Below are positions 1 to 6,480 of a DNA stretch of 11,754 bases, in pieces. The stretch spans positions 1 through 11,754 of the forward strand of contig DQUE01000042.1 in NCBI GenBank assembly GCA_015662405.1, written 5' to 3'. This stretch comes from Sulfurimonas autotrophica (lineage in GTDB: Bacteria; Campylobacterota; Campylobacteria; Campylobacterales; Sulfurimonadaceae). Both the position numbers and the translations under genes were made by a program. Every line of letters begins with the position of its first letter. Position 1 is the first letter of the stretch. The notes beneath the pieces were generated by a model that saw only the letters and a list, made by a program, of their open reading frames with translations, had not been told where the DNA came from and searched no databases.

Positions 1-90
1 TGCAAAACCCACAACATCCAAACCGCTCTTTGCAAACGATGCTGCCAAATATCCACCAACACCACCTAAGCCAACAACTGCAATTCTCAT
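1..90 (-). CDS. panE: Ketopantoate reductase-like protein, N-terminus only
   Basis: Only the first 30 codons lie in the window; the rest runs off the left edge. The reverse strand reads MRIAVVGLGGVGGYLAASFA and continues in frame. This is a Rossmann dinucleotide-binding start with a GxGGVGGYLA glycine loop, typical of 2-dehydropantoate 2-reductase (PanE/ApbA), the cytoplasmic NADPH enzyme that makes pantoate for coenzyme A. The ATG at 90-88 has an AAGGAT-type ribosome binding site just upstream and a TATAAT box at 117-122. The glycine pattern and the following G-L-D-V-V segment fit PanE better than other Rossmann proteins. With 30 residues, another NAD(P)-dependent dehydrogenase cannot be excluded. 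Confidence 0.7.
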   Translation of the reverse strand, partial: MRIAVVGLGGVGGYLAASFAKSGLDVVGFA

Positions 91-116
91 CTTTACTATC
101 CTTTTTTCTTCACTGC

Positions 117-122
117 ATTATA
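117..122 (-). promoter_or_regulatory. Candidate -10 box for the panE-like gene
   Basis: On the minus strand this is a perfect TATAAT, 26 nt before the ATG at 90, which would leave a short leader of about 20 nt carrying the ribosome binding site. No clear -35 box is visible; sigma-70 promoters in Campylobacterota often lack one and use T-rich upstream DNA. A second minus-strand TATAAT at 129-134 is an alternative. Confidence 0.45.
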
Positions 123-132
123 AATAATATTA

Positions 133-138
133 TATAAT
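133..138 (+). promoter_or_regulatory. Candidate -10 box for the small ORF and asnB
   Basis: A perfect TATAAT on the plus strand lies about 24 nt before the small-ORF ATG at 162, back to back with the divergent panE -10 boxes. Transcription would start near 145 and leave a leader of about 17 nt holding the AAAGGAG ribosome binding site. The surrounding DNA is almost purely A and T, so a chance match is possible. The spacing to the gene is good and it is the only promoter candidate seen before asnB. Confidence 0.45.
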
Positions 139-161
139 AGCATTCATAAAAAAGGAGCCCT

Positions 162-230
162 ATGCCACGCATTGCTAGCGACAAATTTTATTTAGTAGCA
201 CTGAAAAAATATGCAATGAGTTTGCGTTGA
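162..230 (+). CDS. Small ORF, 22 aa, upstream of asnB
   Basis: The ATG at 162 is preceded by a strong Shine-Dalgarno, AAAGGAG at 151-157, with about 4 nt spacing. The peptide begins MPRIASDKFYLVALKK and ends YAMSLR before TGA. It is basic, has no membrane segment and matches no family I recognise. The stop lies 19 nt before the asnB ATG, and the asnB ribosome binding site (GTGGAG near 233-238) follows the stop directly, so translation of this ORF could influence asnB. It contains no asparagine codon, which argues against a classical asparagine attenuator. It could be a genuine small protein, a leader peptide, or the 5' stub of a deleted gene whose good start signals survive. The ribosome binding site is the main support; length alone would not justify a call. 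Confidence 0.4.
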   Translation: MPRIASDKFYLVALKKYAMSLR

Positions 231-249
231 GAGTGGAGTTTTAGAAATA

Positions 250-2049
250 ATGTGTGCAATTTTTGGCATAATCGGCAAATATAATGAACAGCAGGCAAAA
301 AGTGCTTTGGCACTTCTTTCGCATCGTGGACCTGATCATTGTGGCATTACACAAAAAGAGAACCTCTTTTTTGCCCATCAGCGTTTAAGCATTATAGATA
401 CTCATCACAGAAGCAACCAACCACTCAAACACAACAATATTTTGCTCTCATTTAATGGTGAAATATACAACTTTAAAGAGCTAAAAGATAGCCTCGATTT
501 TGATTTTCAAACAGAGAGTGACACTGAAGTGATCATCGCTGCTTATCTCAAATGGGGTGTTGATTTTGTTCATCATCTGCGAGGTATGTTTGCCATAGCC
601 CTGCTTGATGGAGAGAGACTCTATCTGTTTCGTGATCGACTCGGAAAAAAACCACTCTTTTATATGGAAGGAAAAAGTTTTATTTTTGCCTCTGAGATAA
701 AAGCACTCAAACCATTTTTATCTACATATAAACTCAACAATGATGCACTGCTCTCTTATCTCTCTTTTTTAGCACCAACTCCGCCACATACTTTTTATGA
801 GGGTATTAAAAAACTCGCAGCGGGTGAGTATCTTACATGGGAAAAGGGACGCATTACATGTAAACGCTATTTTGATCTGCTTGATGTCATTCCAAACATA
901 ATAACAAACAAACACGAAGCGATAGGTTTGTTAGAAGAGGAACTCCAGCGTGCCACTGCTTTGCGATTAGATTGTGATGTCCCTATGGCATCACTGCTTT
1001 CAGGTGGTATAGACTCTGCAACACTGAACTATTTTGCCAAACAAAACAACACACATTTACAAACATATACACTTGGTTATAAAGAATTTGCAAAATATGA
1101 TGAGAGAGAGAATGCAAAAATAAGTGCTAATTTACTTGGGGTAGAGAATAGACAAATCGTAATAGATGAAGATGACTTTATTACTGCTAGCAATAGCGTA
1201 CTTGACGCACTTGATGAACCCCTTAACGACCCCGCTGCGGTGCCTTTGTATCTTCTATTTCAGCAGATCCGACAAGATGGCTACAGAGTTGTTTTTAGCG
1301 GTGAGGGTGCAGATGAACTTTTTTTAGGCTACAGACAGTATTTTGAGTATCTTGACATTGAAAAAGCCGCAGATTTAGCGCATAAAAACTGGCTCAAAAA
1401 ATACTTTCGGGCAAACTTTTCCATGCATAGAGAGTGGGAGTGGTACAAACGAATCTTTGATGAAACACTTCTGTTTCGCACAAGTGGTGAAAAGTTTACA
1501 GACCTACAAAAAAATCAACTCCTCAAACGCAATGTCAAAGATAATGCGAGCCTTAAATATTTACAAAGCTACAGAGAGCGATTTGAAAACTCAACACACA
1601 AAGATGCAACAATTTGGTACAGTTATATCGATTTGCATCTGTTTCAAGCAGAACACTTCCTAACAAAACTTGATCGCGTTTCTATGGCACACTCTATAGA
1701 ATCGCGTACACCATTTTTAGATCACAAACTAGCTTCACTCATCTTTAGCATAGATCCAAAGTTGCGTTATGAAGAGAGTATCACAAAGTCACTCTTAAAG
1801 CAGATCATGGCGGATAAACTACCACCTCAAATACTTACACGAAAGAAAAAAGGCTTTGCAAACCCCTATATGGAGTATTTGATTCACTCTCAAAGAATTA
1901 ATCTTATTCAAGAGGTTAATGCACAAACAGGGTTTTTTCATGAAGAGTTGTTAGAAAACTATGTAAACAGAGCATCAAAGGGGCGTTTTAAGCAACATGT
2001 ATGGGGGCTTTATGTACTATCTTACTGGATAAAAAAGAACCTACTATAG
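250..2049 (+). CDS. asnB: Asparagine synthase (glutamine-hydrolysing)
   Basis: This cytoplasmic enzyme makes asparagine from aspartate, ATP and glutamine. The N-terminal class II glutamine amidotransferase domain (about residues 1-190) begins Met-Cys, so Cys2 becomes the catalytic N-terminal nucleophile after Met removal; this fixes the start. Glutamine-site residues R45, N69, G70 and E71 are present in HQRLSIID and FNGEIYN. The synthetase domain (about 220-590) has the pyrophosphate loop SGGIDS at 251-256, the conserved FSGEGADELFLGY segment, and the later KLDRVSMAHSIESRTPFLDH and KKKGFANP blocks. At 599 aa it is somewhat longer than E. coli AsnB (554 aa as I recall). All key residues look intact. 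It is followed 31 nt later by a symporter gene in the same direction, probably co-transcribed. Some members of this family modify glycans or peptides instead, but no such biosynthetic genes lie nearby. Confidence 0.93.
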   Translation: MCAIFGIIGKYNEQQAKSALALLSHRGPDHCGITQKENLFFAHQRLSIIDTHHRSNQPLKHNNILLSFNGEIYNFKELKDSLDFDFQTESDTEVIIAAYLKWGVDFVHHLRGMFAIALLDGERLYLFRDRLGKKPLFYMEGKSFIFASEIKALKPFLSTYKLNNDALLSYLSFLAPTPPHTFYEGIKKLAAGEYLTWEKGRITCKRYFDLLDVIPNIITNKHEAIGLLEEELQRATALRLDCDVPMASLLSGGIDSATLNYFAKQNNTHLQTYTLGYKEFAKYDERENAKISANLLGVENRQIVIDEDDFITASNSVLDALDEPLNDPAAVPLYLLFQQIRQDGYRVVFSGEGADELFLGYRQYFEYLDIEKAADLAHKNWLKKYFRANFSMHREWEWYKRIFDETLLFRTSGEKFTDLQKNQLLKRNVKDNASLKYLQSYRERFENSTHKDATIWYSYIDLHLFQAEHFLTKLDRVSMAHSIESRTPFLDHKLASLIFSIDPKLRYEESITKSLLKQIMADKLPPQILTRKKKGFANPYMEYLIHSQRINLIQEVNAQTGFFHEELLENYVNRASKGRFKQHVWGLYVLSYWIKKNLL

Positions 2050-2080
2050 TAAACCAAAATTATACACAAGGAAAGGATTT

Positions 2081-3292
2081 ATGCTAAAAAAAATACAAAA
2101 ATATGCCACAACTAACACACTTGTTGTTTTTGGAATTATCCTCGGAGCTATTTTTGGCATCTTTTTTCCAGAACTCGCTTTACAACAAAAAATGATTGGT
2201 ACGGCATTTATCTATTTTTTAAAAATGCTTGTTGTTCCACTTGTTTTTGCTAGTATTTTTGTTGCTATCCTTGGGCTTGGATCTATTGAACATCTCAAAA
2301 GAATGGGTATAAAAACGCTTGGCTTATATATTCTAACAACTACTCTCTCGGTTATAGCAGCAATTGTTGCTATGAATATTTTTCAAATAGGCGAGCATGT
2401 CAGCAGTGAGGGACTTGCCTATGAAAAAGCAGCAACTTTAGCACCCTTTTCTTTTGAAAATATGATTTTAAGCTTCATTCCTACCAATATATTTCAAGCT
2501 TTGAGTGAGGGAAAAATGATGCAAATCATAATTTTTGCTATTTTGTTTGGTGTGGCCTCCCTTCACCTTGCTCCACAACAAAAAGAGACACTCAAAACAT
2601 TTTTTAAAGCAGTGAGTGAAGCGATGCTTAAAATGGCGGAATGGGTGATACTCCTTACTCCTATCGGTGTTTTTTCTCTTATCTCTTATGTAATAGCCGA
2701 ACAAGGCATAGATGTTGTATTTGGACTCTATAAGTATGTTTTTCTTGTTGTCGGTGTCATCATTTTTCATGGACTCATCACACTGCCAGCAGTTTTGCGA
2801 TTTTTTACAAAGATAAATCCTTATACCTATTTGAGCAGTGTAAGAGAAGCCCCTATTATGGCATTTTCTACAGCCTCCTCTGCTGCAACACTGCCTGTAA
2901 GTATGCGTGTTGCCGAAGAGGTAGGCTGTGTCAATAAAAAGACAGCATCTTTTGTACTTCCTTTGGGTGCTACAGTCTCTATGGACGGTACGGCGGCTTA
3001 TTTGAGTATTGCTGTTTTATACATTGCTAATCTCTCAGGAGTTGCTTTGAGTTTTGGGGATCAGATGCTTTTAGGTATCACTGTTGTTGCTCTAAGCGTA
3101 GGTGTTGCTGCACTACCAAGTGCTTCACTCGTTATGATGGTTATCATACTCAACCAACTTAGACTTCCTGTAGAGTACATGGCTTTGATAGTAGCAGTGG
3201 ACAGAATTTTAGATATGTGTAGAACTGCACTCAATATTACCTCTGATTTGATTGTGACAAAGATTGTGGATGCATTTGAAAAACGACAATAA
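2081..3292 (+). CDS. Dicarboxylate/amino acid:cation symporter (SDF/DAACS family)
   Basis: This inner-membrane secondary transporter of the glutamate-transporter fold, 403 aa, probably imports glutamate, aspartate or C4-dicarboxylates with Na+ or H+. The whole fold is present. Helical hairpin 1 carries the serine-rich STASSAATLP at 263-272, TM7 carries SMDGT at 300-304, hairpin 2 is around 335-356, and TM8 carries D374, D378, R381, T382, N385 and D389. The TM8 arginine aligns with GltPh R397, which binds the substrate side-chain carboxylate, so an acidic substrate is favoured over neutral amino acids. Ser300 stands where GltPh has Asn310 in its NMDGT motif. The ATG has a good AAGGAAAGG ribosome binding site at 2068-2076. 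It lies between asnB and an exporter gene, which fits an acidic amino acid role, but the exact substrate and coupling ion cannot be read from sequence. Confidence 0.88.
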   Translation: MLKKIQKYATTNTLVVFGIILGAIFGIFFPELALQQKMIGTAFIYFLKMLVVPLVFASIFVAILGLGSIEHLKRMGIKTLGLYILTTTLSVIAAIVAMNIFQIGEHVSSEGLAYEKAATLAPFSFENMILSFIPTNIFQALSEGKMMQIIIFAILFGVASLHLAPQQKETLKTFFKAVSEAMLKMAEWVILLTPIGVFSLISYVIAEQGIDVVFGLYKYVFLVVGVIIFHGLITLPAVLRFFTKINPYTYLSSVREAPIMAFSTASSAATLPVSMRVAEEVGCVNKKTASFVLPLGATVSMDGTAAYLSIAVLYIANLSGVALSFGDQMLLGITVVALSVGVAALPSASLVMMVIILNQLRLPVEYMALIVAVDRILDMCRTALNITSDLIVTKIVDAFEKRQ

Positions 3293-4148
3293 ACGCTATG
3301 CTTATCTCTTAGTGCTTGCAATGCTGTTATGGGGTGGCGGATGGACTGCTTTAAAAATTCTTACACAAACAATGCCAATGGATGTCGTACTCTTTTGGCG
3401 TTTTTTTCTCATGAGCCTCTCTTTTTTACCAATTATCTACTTTTTTAAAACACCCATAACACTTACTCGTGGCTCACTCAAATATATCATTTTCAGCGCA
3501 ATCTTAAACATCGCATTTATGGTCTTCTCTTTTTTGGGAATCAAAGAGGGGCTTGCAGGTGCAGGAAGTGTTATTATTACAACTTTTAGTCCCATTATGA
3601 CATTTTTACTTGTTGCTATACTTTTTCAAAGTCAACGAAACACTAGGCAGTACTTTGGTCTTTTACTCGGTCTTATTGGTGGATATATTCTGCTCGAGCT
3701 CAATAACTTTTCACTCTTTCTCTATAGCGCAAATAGCTATTTTTTGATTTGTGCACTCATCTGGGCAGGTGTTACTCTGCTTTCACAACACGCACAAAAA
3801 CATATCCATCCTGTGCATTACAGTTTTTTTATCTCCCTTATTGCTACTCTCTTTAGTTTTTTCTATGCCTATAATGCAAACCTTAGCGCTGTTTTTACAC
3901 AGGATGCAAGATTTTGGATTGCCCTGATCTATCTCGCCGTTTTAGGCCAAACAGTAGCAACAACCATTTTTTTTATAGCCAGCGGAAAACTTGGTAGCCA
4001 AAAAACAAGCTCTTTTATGTTTTTAGTCCCATTTTTTGCCCTCTTTTCTGCTTGGCTTATTTTAGATGAACCTTTACAACTCCATATAATTATTGGTGGA
4101 TTTATAAGTATGCTTGCTGTCTATTTTATTAATAAACAGCAAAACTGA
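3270..4148 (+). CDS. EamA/DMT-superfamily transporter
   Basis: An inner-membrane protein of 292 aa with about ten hydrophobic segments in two similar halves, the architecture of EamA (RhaT/YdcZ-like) drug/metabolite transporters. The first half has WGGGWTALK at the end of TM1 and a WRFFLMSLSF segment. The second half has the typical late A-x-x-x-LDEPL turn before the last helices (FSAWLILDEPLQLH). Family members mostly export amino acids or other small metabolites; the substrate here is unknown. The ATG at 3270 is chosen, giving a 23-nt overlap with the symporter gene in another frame. TTG at 3264 is an alternative adding two residues. No strong ribosome binding site is visible, so translation is probably coupled to the upstream gene. 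It could balance the import activity of its neighbour, but that is inference. Confidence 0.82.
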   Translation: MHLKNDNKRYAYLLVLAMLLWGGGWTALKILTQTMPMDVVLFWRFFLMSLSFLPIIYFFKTPITLTRGSLKYIIFSAILNIAFMVFSFLGIKEGLAGAGSVIITTFSPIMTFLLVAILFQSQRNTRQYFGLLLGLIGGYILLELNNFSLFLYSANSYFLICALIWAGVTLLSQHAQKHIHPVHYSFFISLIATLFSFFYAYNANLSAVFTQDARFWIALIYLAVLGQTVATTIFFIASGKLGSQKTSSFMFLVPFFALFSAWLILDEPLQLHIIIGGFISMLAVYFINKQQN

Positions 4149-4170
4149 CGATAAAAATACACTATTTAAT

Positions 4171-4191
4171 CTATTTTTAACATCAAAATAG
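4171..4191. repeat. Short inverted repeat before the SQR-like gene
   Basis: CTATTTT at 4171-4177 and AAAATAG at 4185-4191 form a perfect 7-bp dyad around a 7-nt loop, in the 83-nt gap between the exporter stop and the flavoprotein ATG. It could be a weak terminator stem for the upstream genes or a repressor site near the flavoprotein promoter (AT-rich -10-like GATAAT at 4203-4208). The stem has one G-C pair at its end and no downstream T run, so a terminator role is weak. Confidence 0.3.
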
Positions 4192-4231
4192 CTAATATTG
4201 TAGATAATCTAAACAAATAAAAGGTTCTAAT

Positions 4232-5413
4232 ATGAAAAAAGTGCTTGTTTTAGGTGCAGGATTTGCCGGTGTAGATGCTGCGTCTTATTTACAAAAAATG
4301 AATTATGATGTTACATTAGTAAGCGACAGAGACTATTTTTATATCTATCCAACTTCAATCTGGATTCCAACGCATGAAAGTAATTTTGAAGATGTCTGTG
4401 TTGATTTAAGAGAATTGCAACGCGCCCATGGTTTTACACTTATCATAGATGAAGTAATAGAGATTTCAAAAAAAAAGAGTAGCGTTACTTTGGCAGGTGG
4501 GGATGTTTTAACTGACTATGATTATCTCATAATAGCTATGGGTGCTGCAAAAATGAGTGCTCCTGGCATAGAAAACACACTCTCCATTTGTGGTGCTCCA
4601 GAACAATCCCTCAAAATAAGAGATGCACTTGATGCACTGATAGAGAAAGGAAGTGGTAAAATCTGTATGGGTTTTGGCGGTAATCCCAAAGATACATCTG
4701 CTGTACGCGGAGGTCCAGGGTTTGAGCTTCTTTTCAATGTCCACACCATGCTCAAGAAAAAAGGTATGAGAGAGAATTTTGAGCTGACATTTTTTGCACC
4801 AATGGCTGAACCAGGAAAACGTATGGGACCACAGGCACTAAAAATGATGGATATAATGTTTAGCAAACTGAAAATAAAAAAACACTTTGGCAAAAAAATA
4901 GAGATGTTTACAAATGATGGCATTGTTTTTGAAGATGATTCCAAACTTGATTCTGATCTTACAATGTTTATACCAGCAGGTGATGGGCATGCAGTAATCA
5001 AAAATTCGGATCTCCCAACAAATGATGCTGGATTTATCAAAACAGATGATTACTCTTGCGTGCTCAATGAAGATGGTTCTATGAGCAATATCTATGCTAT
5101 TGGTGATGTTGCAGCACTTGAGGGGTACGACTGGAGAGCAAAACAAGGACATGTTGCCGAAGTGATGGCAAAAAATACAGCCCATAATATCGAACAACGA
5201 GACAACGGCGGAAGTGACTTTAGGGGCTACCATGAACATTTAAATATCTTGTGTGTTATGGACACCGGAGATGGTGCTGCTTTTGTTTACAGAGATGAAA
5301 AACGTGCATTTATGCTTCCAATGCCTATTATAGGGCACTGGCTCAAAAAAGGGTGGGGATTCTACTGCCGCAATTCAAAACTTGGAAAGATTCCAAGAAT
5401 ACCAGGAATGTAA
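4232..5413 (+). CDS. Sulfide:quinone oxidoreductase-type FAD flavoprotein
   Basis: This is a 393-aa FAD disulfide-oxidoreductase-fold protein. SQRs oxidise sulfide to zero-valent sulfur at the inner face of the respiratory membrane and pass the electrons to quinone. The FAD loop GAGFAG is at residues 8-13, followed by an SQR-like DYFYIYPTSIWIP stretch, and the second FAD motif YAIGDVAA is around 288-295. Cysteines lie at 56, 120, 145, 276, 341 and 379. C120, C145 and C341 fall in the contexts of the three redox cysteines of classical SQRs; the 196-residue spacing from C145 to C341 equals that of C160 to C356 as I recall for the Acidithiobacillus enzyme. There is no signal peptide. The C-terminal stretch with GHWLKKGWGFYC suits the amphipathic membrane anchor of SQRs. 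The ATG has AAAAGG at 4219-4224. It appears monocistronic. The SQR type (I-VI) is not assigned; a related quinone-linked oxidoreductase with another substrate is possible. Confidence 0.78.
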   Translation: MKKVLVLGAGFAGVDAASYLQKMNYDVTLVSDRDYFYIYPTSIWIPTHESNFEDVCVDLRELQRAHGFTLIIDEVIEISKKKSSVTLAGGDVLTDYDYLIIAMGAAKMSAPGIENTLSICGAPEQSLKIRDALDALIEKGSGKICMGFGGNPKDTSAVRGGPGFELLFNVHTMLKKKGMRENFELTFFAPMAEPGKRMGPQALKMMDIMFSKLKIKKHFGKKIEMFTNDGIVFEDDSKLDSDLTMFIPAGDGHAVIKNSDLPTNDAGFIKTDDYSCVLNEDGSMSNIYAIGDVAALEGYDWRAKQGHVAEVMAKNTAHNIEQRDNGGSDFRGYHEHLNILCVMDTGDGAAFVYRDEKRAFMLPMPIIGHWLKKGWGFYCRNSKLGKIPRIPGM

Positions 5414-5437
5414 AAGAGTGCCTATTTGCTCTCTTTT
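5412..5437. terminator. Probable bidirectional terminator between converging genes
   Basis: AAAAGAG at 5412-5418 and CTCTTTT at 5431-5437 form a 7-bp inverted repeat around a 12-nt loop, at the meeting point of the rightward flavoprotein gene and the leftward CNNM gene. The stem ends in A/T runs on both sides, so it could end transcription in either direction. It overlaps both coding ends: the stop at 5411-5413, and the last codons of the CNNM gene whose stop is at 5422-5424. Only 8 nt separate the two genes. The stem is AT-rich and fairly weak. Confidence 0.45.
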
Positions 5438-6465
5438 GCTTTACGGCGTAGTTTCATTTTTCTTTTTGCAAGTTCACGCATATCTTCTGTAGTGTCACTC
5501 TCATCCATAATCTCAACACCTAAAATTGTCTCAACACAATCCTCTAATGTTATAATACCCTCTGTCTGATCATAATTATCAGTCACTAAAAACATATGAT
5601 CTTTTTTTGTTATAAAGAGATCTAATGCTTTGCTTACAGGTATATTTTCATTAATAGTAAAAATCTCTTTTTTAATAGAAACGAGTGTCACACTATCGTC
5701 TTCAAGGGCTTGTTTAAATATTTTTTTTGTTAAAACCAAACCTGTTACATTCTCAAAAGAGCCATCATAAATCGGAATACGTGAAAATTTAAATATAGCA
5801 GGCTCAGACTTGATAACATCTTTGATTTTGAGATTTTCATCTAAAGCAAAAACAACACTTCTTGGTGTTAAAACTTCACTCACTTTTATATTATCAAGTT
5901 TTAAAATATTTTCAATTACATCAGACTCTTTTTCATCGATAATACCCTCATCTTCACTCATAAGCATACTCTCTAAAAGCTCTTCTTTGCTCAGAGAGTG
6001 TGTATCTTTTTTCCCTTGTGATATTTTATTTGTTACAGCTAATGTACTTAAAATTATTGGATAGGTTATCCATATAAAAAAACGAATAAAATAGGCTGCA
6101 ACTGGAGCTAACTGTTTCCAGTAGATTGCACCTATTGTCTTTGGTATAATTTCTGATATAAACAAAATCGCAAATGTTAAAACTATTGAAACATATACAA
6201 CTGCATCATTTCCAAATATTTTTGATGCCTGAGCACCTACTGCTGCTGCACCAAGTGTATTTGCAATAGTATTTAAAATCAATACCGAAGCAATAGATTT
6301 GTTTATATTTACTTTGTGATGTCTGAGTAGCTTGCCCACTGCTGGTTTCTCTTTTTCAAGTACTGCCACATAAGACATATTGATAGATAATAACACCGAT
6401 TCCAAGATCGAACATAAAAATGATATACCAACTGAGAGTATAAAAAATATGACTAAGAGTTCCAA
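5422..6465 (-). CDS. CNNM (DUF21) / CBS-domain membrane protein, CorB/CorC-like
   Basis: This 347-aa inner-membrane protein has a DUF21/CNNM transmembrane domain (about residues 1-150, four hydrophobic segments) followed by a CBS pair (about 195-320). Family hallmarks are the ESVLLS segment after TM1, ILNTIANTLGAA at 63-74 with its conserved Asn residues, and SEIIPKTIG at 104-112. Family members are Mg2+ or Co2+ transporters or export regulators; older annotation calls them hemolysin-like. The protein ends soon after CBS2 with a basic tail (KMKLRRKAK) and lacks the C-terminal CorC/HlyC domain of longer relatives. The start is TTG at 6465, supported by an AAGGAG site 9 nt upstream that overlaps the mgtE stop. 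It is the second gene of an mgtE operon, consistent with Mg2+ homeostasis. Direction of transport and true ion are unproven. Confidence 0.85.
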   Translation of the reverse strand: MELLVIFFILSVGISFLCSILESVLLSINMSYVAVLEKEKPAVGKLLRHHKVNINKSIASVLILNTIANTLGAAAVGAQASKIFGNDAVVYVSIVLTFAILFISEIIPKTIGAIYWKQLAPVAAYFIRFFIWITYPIILSTLAVTNKISQGKKDTHSLSKEELLESMLMSEDEGIIDEKESDVIENILKLDNIKVSEVLTPRSVVFALDENLKIKDVIKSEPAIFKFSRIPIYDGSFENVTGLVLTKKIFKQALEDDSVTLVSIKKEIFTINENIPVSKALDLFITKKDHMFLVTDNYDQTEGIITLEDCVETILGVEIMDESDTTEDMRELAKRKMKLRRKAKESK

Positions 6466-6474
6466 AGTTTACAG

Positions 6475-6480
6475 CTCCTT
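6475..6480 (-). promoter_or_regulatory. Ribosome binding site that sets the TTG start of the CNNM gene
   Basis: On the minus strand AAGGAG sits 9 nt before the TTG at 6465 and shares a base with the mgtE stop codon (TAAAGGAG). It is one of the best Shine-Dalgarno sequences in the window, supports the non-ATG start, and suggests that ribosomes ending mgtE can restart on the CNNM gene. Confidence 0.6.

Noticed and set aside
162..230. Asparagine attenuator leader or transposase (REP-associated) N-terminus
   Set aside because: The peptide has no Asn codons and no terminator hairpin follows; similarity to transposase starts is limited to the first few residues.
3061..3321. Antisense open frame opposite the symporter end
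   Set aside because: It is fully explained by the symporter and exporter coding sequences; the translation has no recognisable domain.
4522..5040. Long antisense open frame (172 codons) opposite the SQR-type gene
   Set aside because: It lies wholly inside a clear flavoprotein gene on the other strand, has Ser/Pro/Ile-rich translation typical of an antisense shadow, and no family motif.
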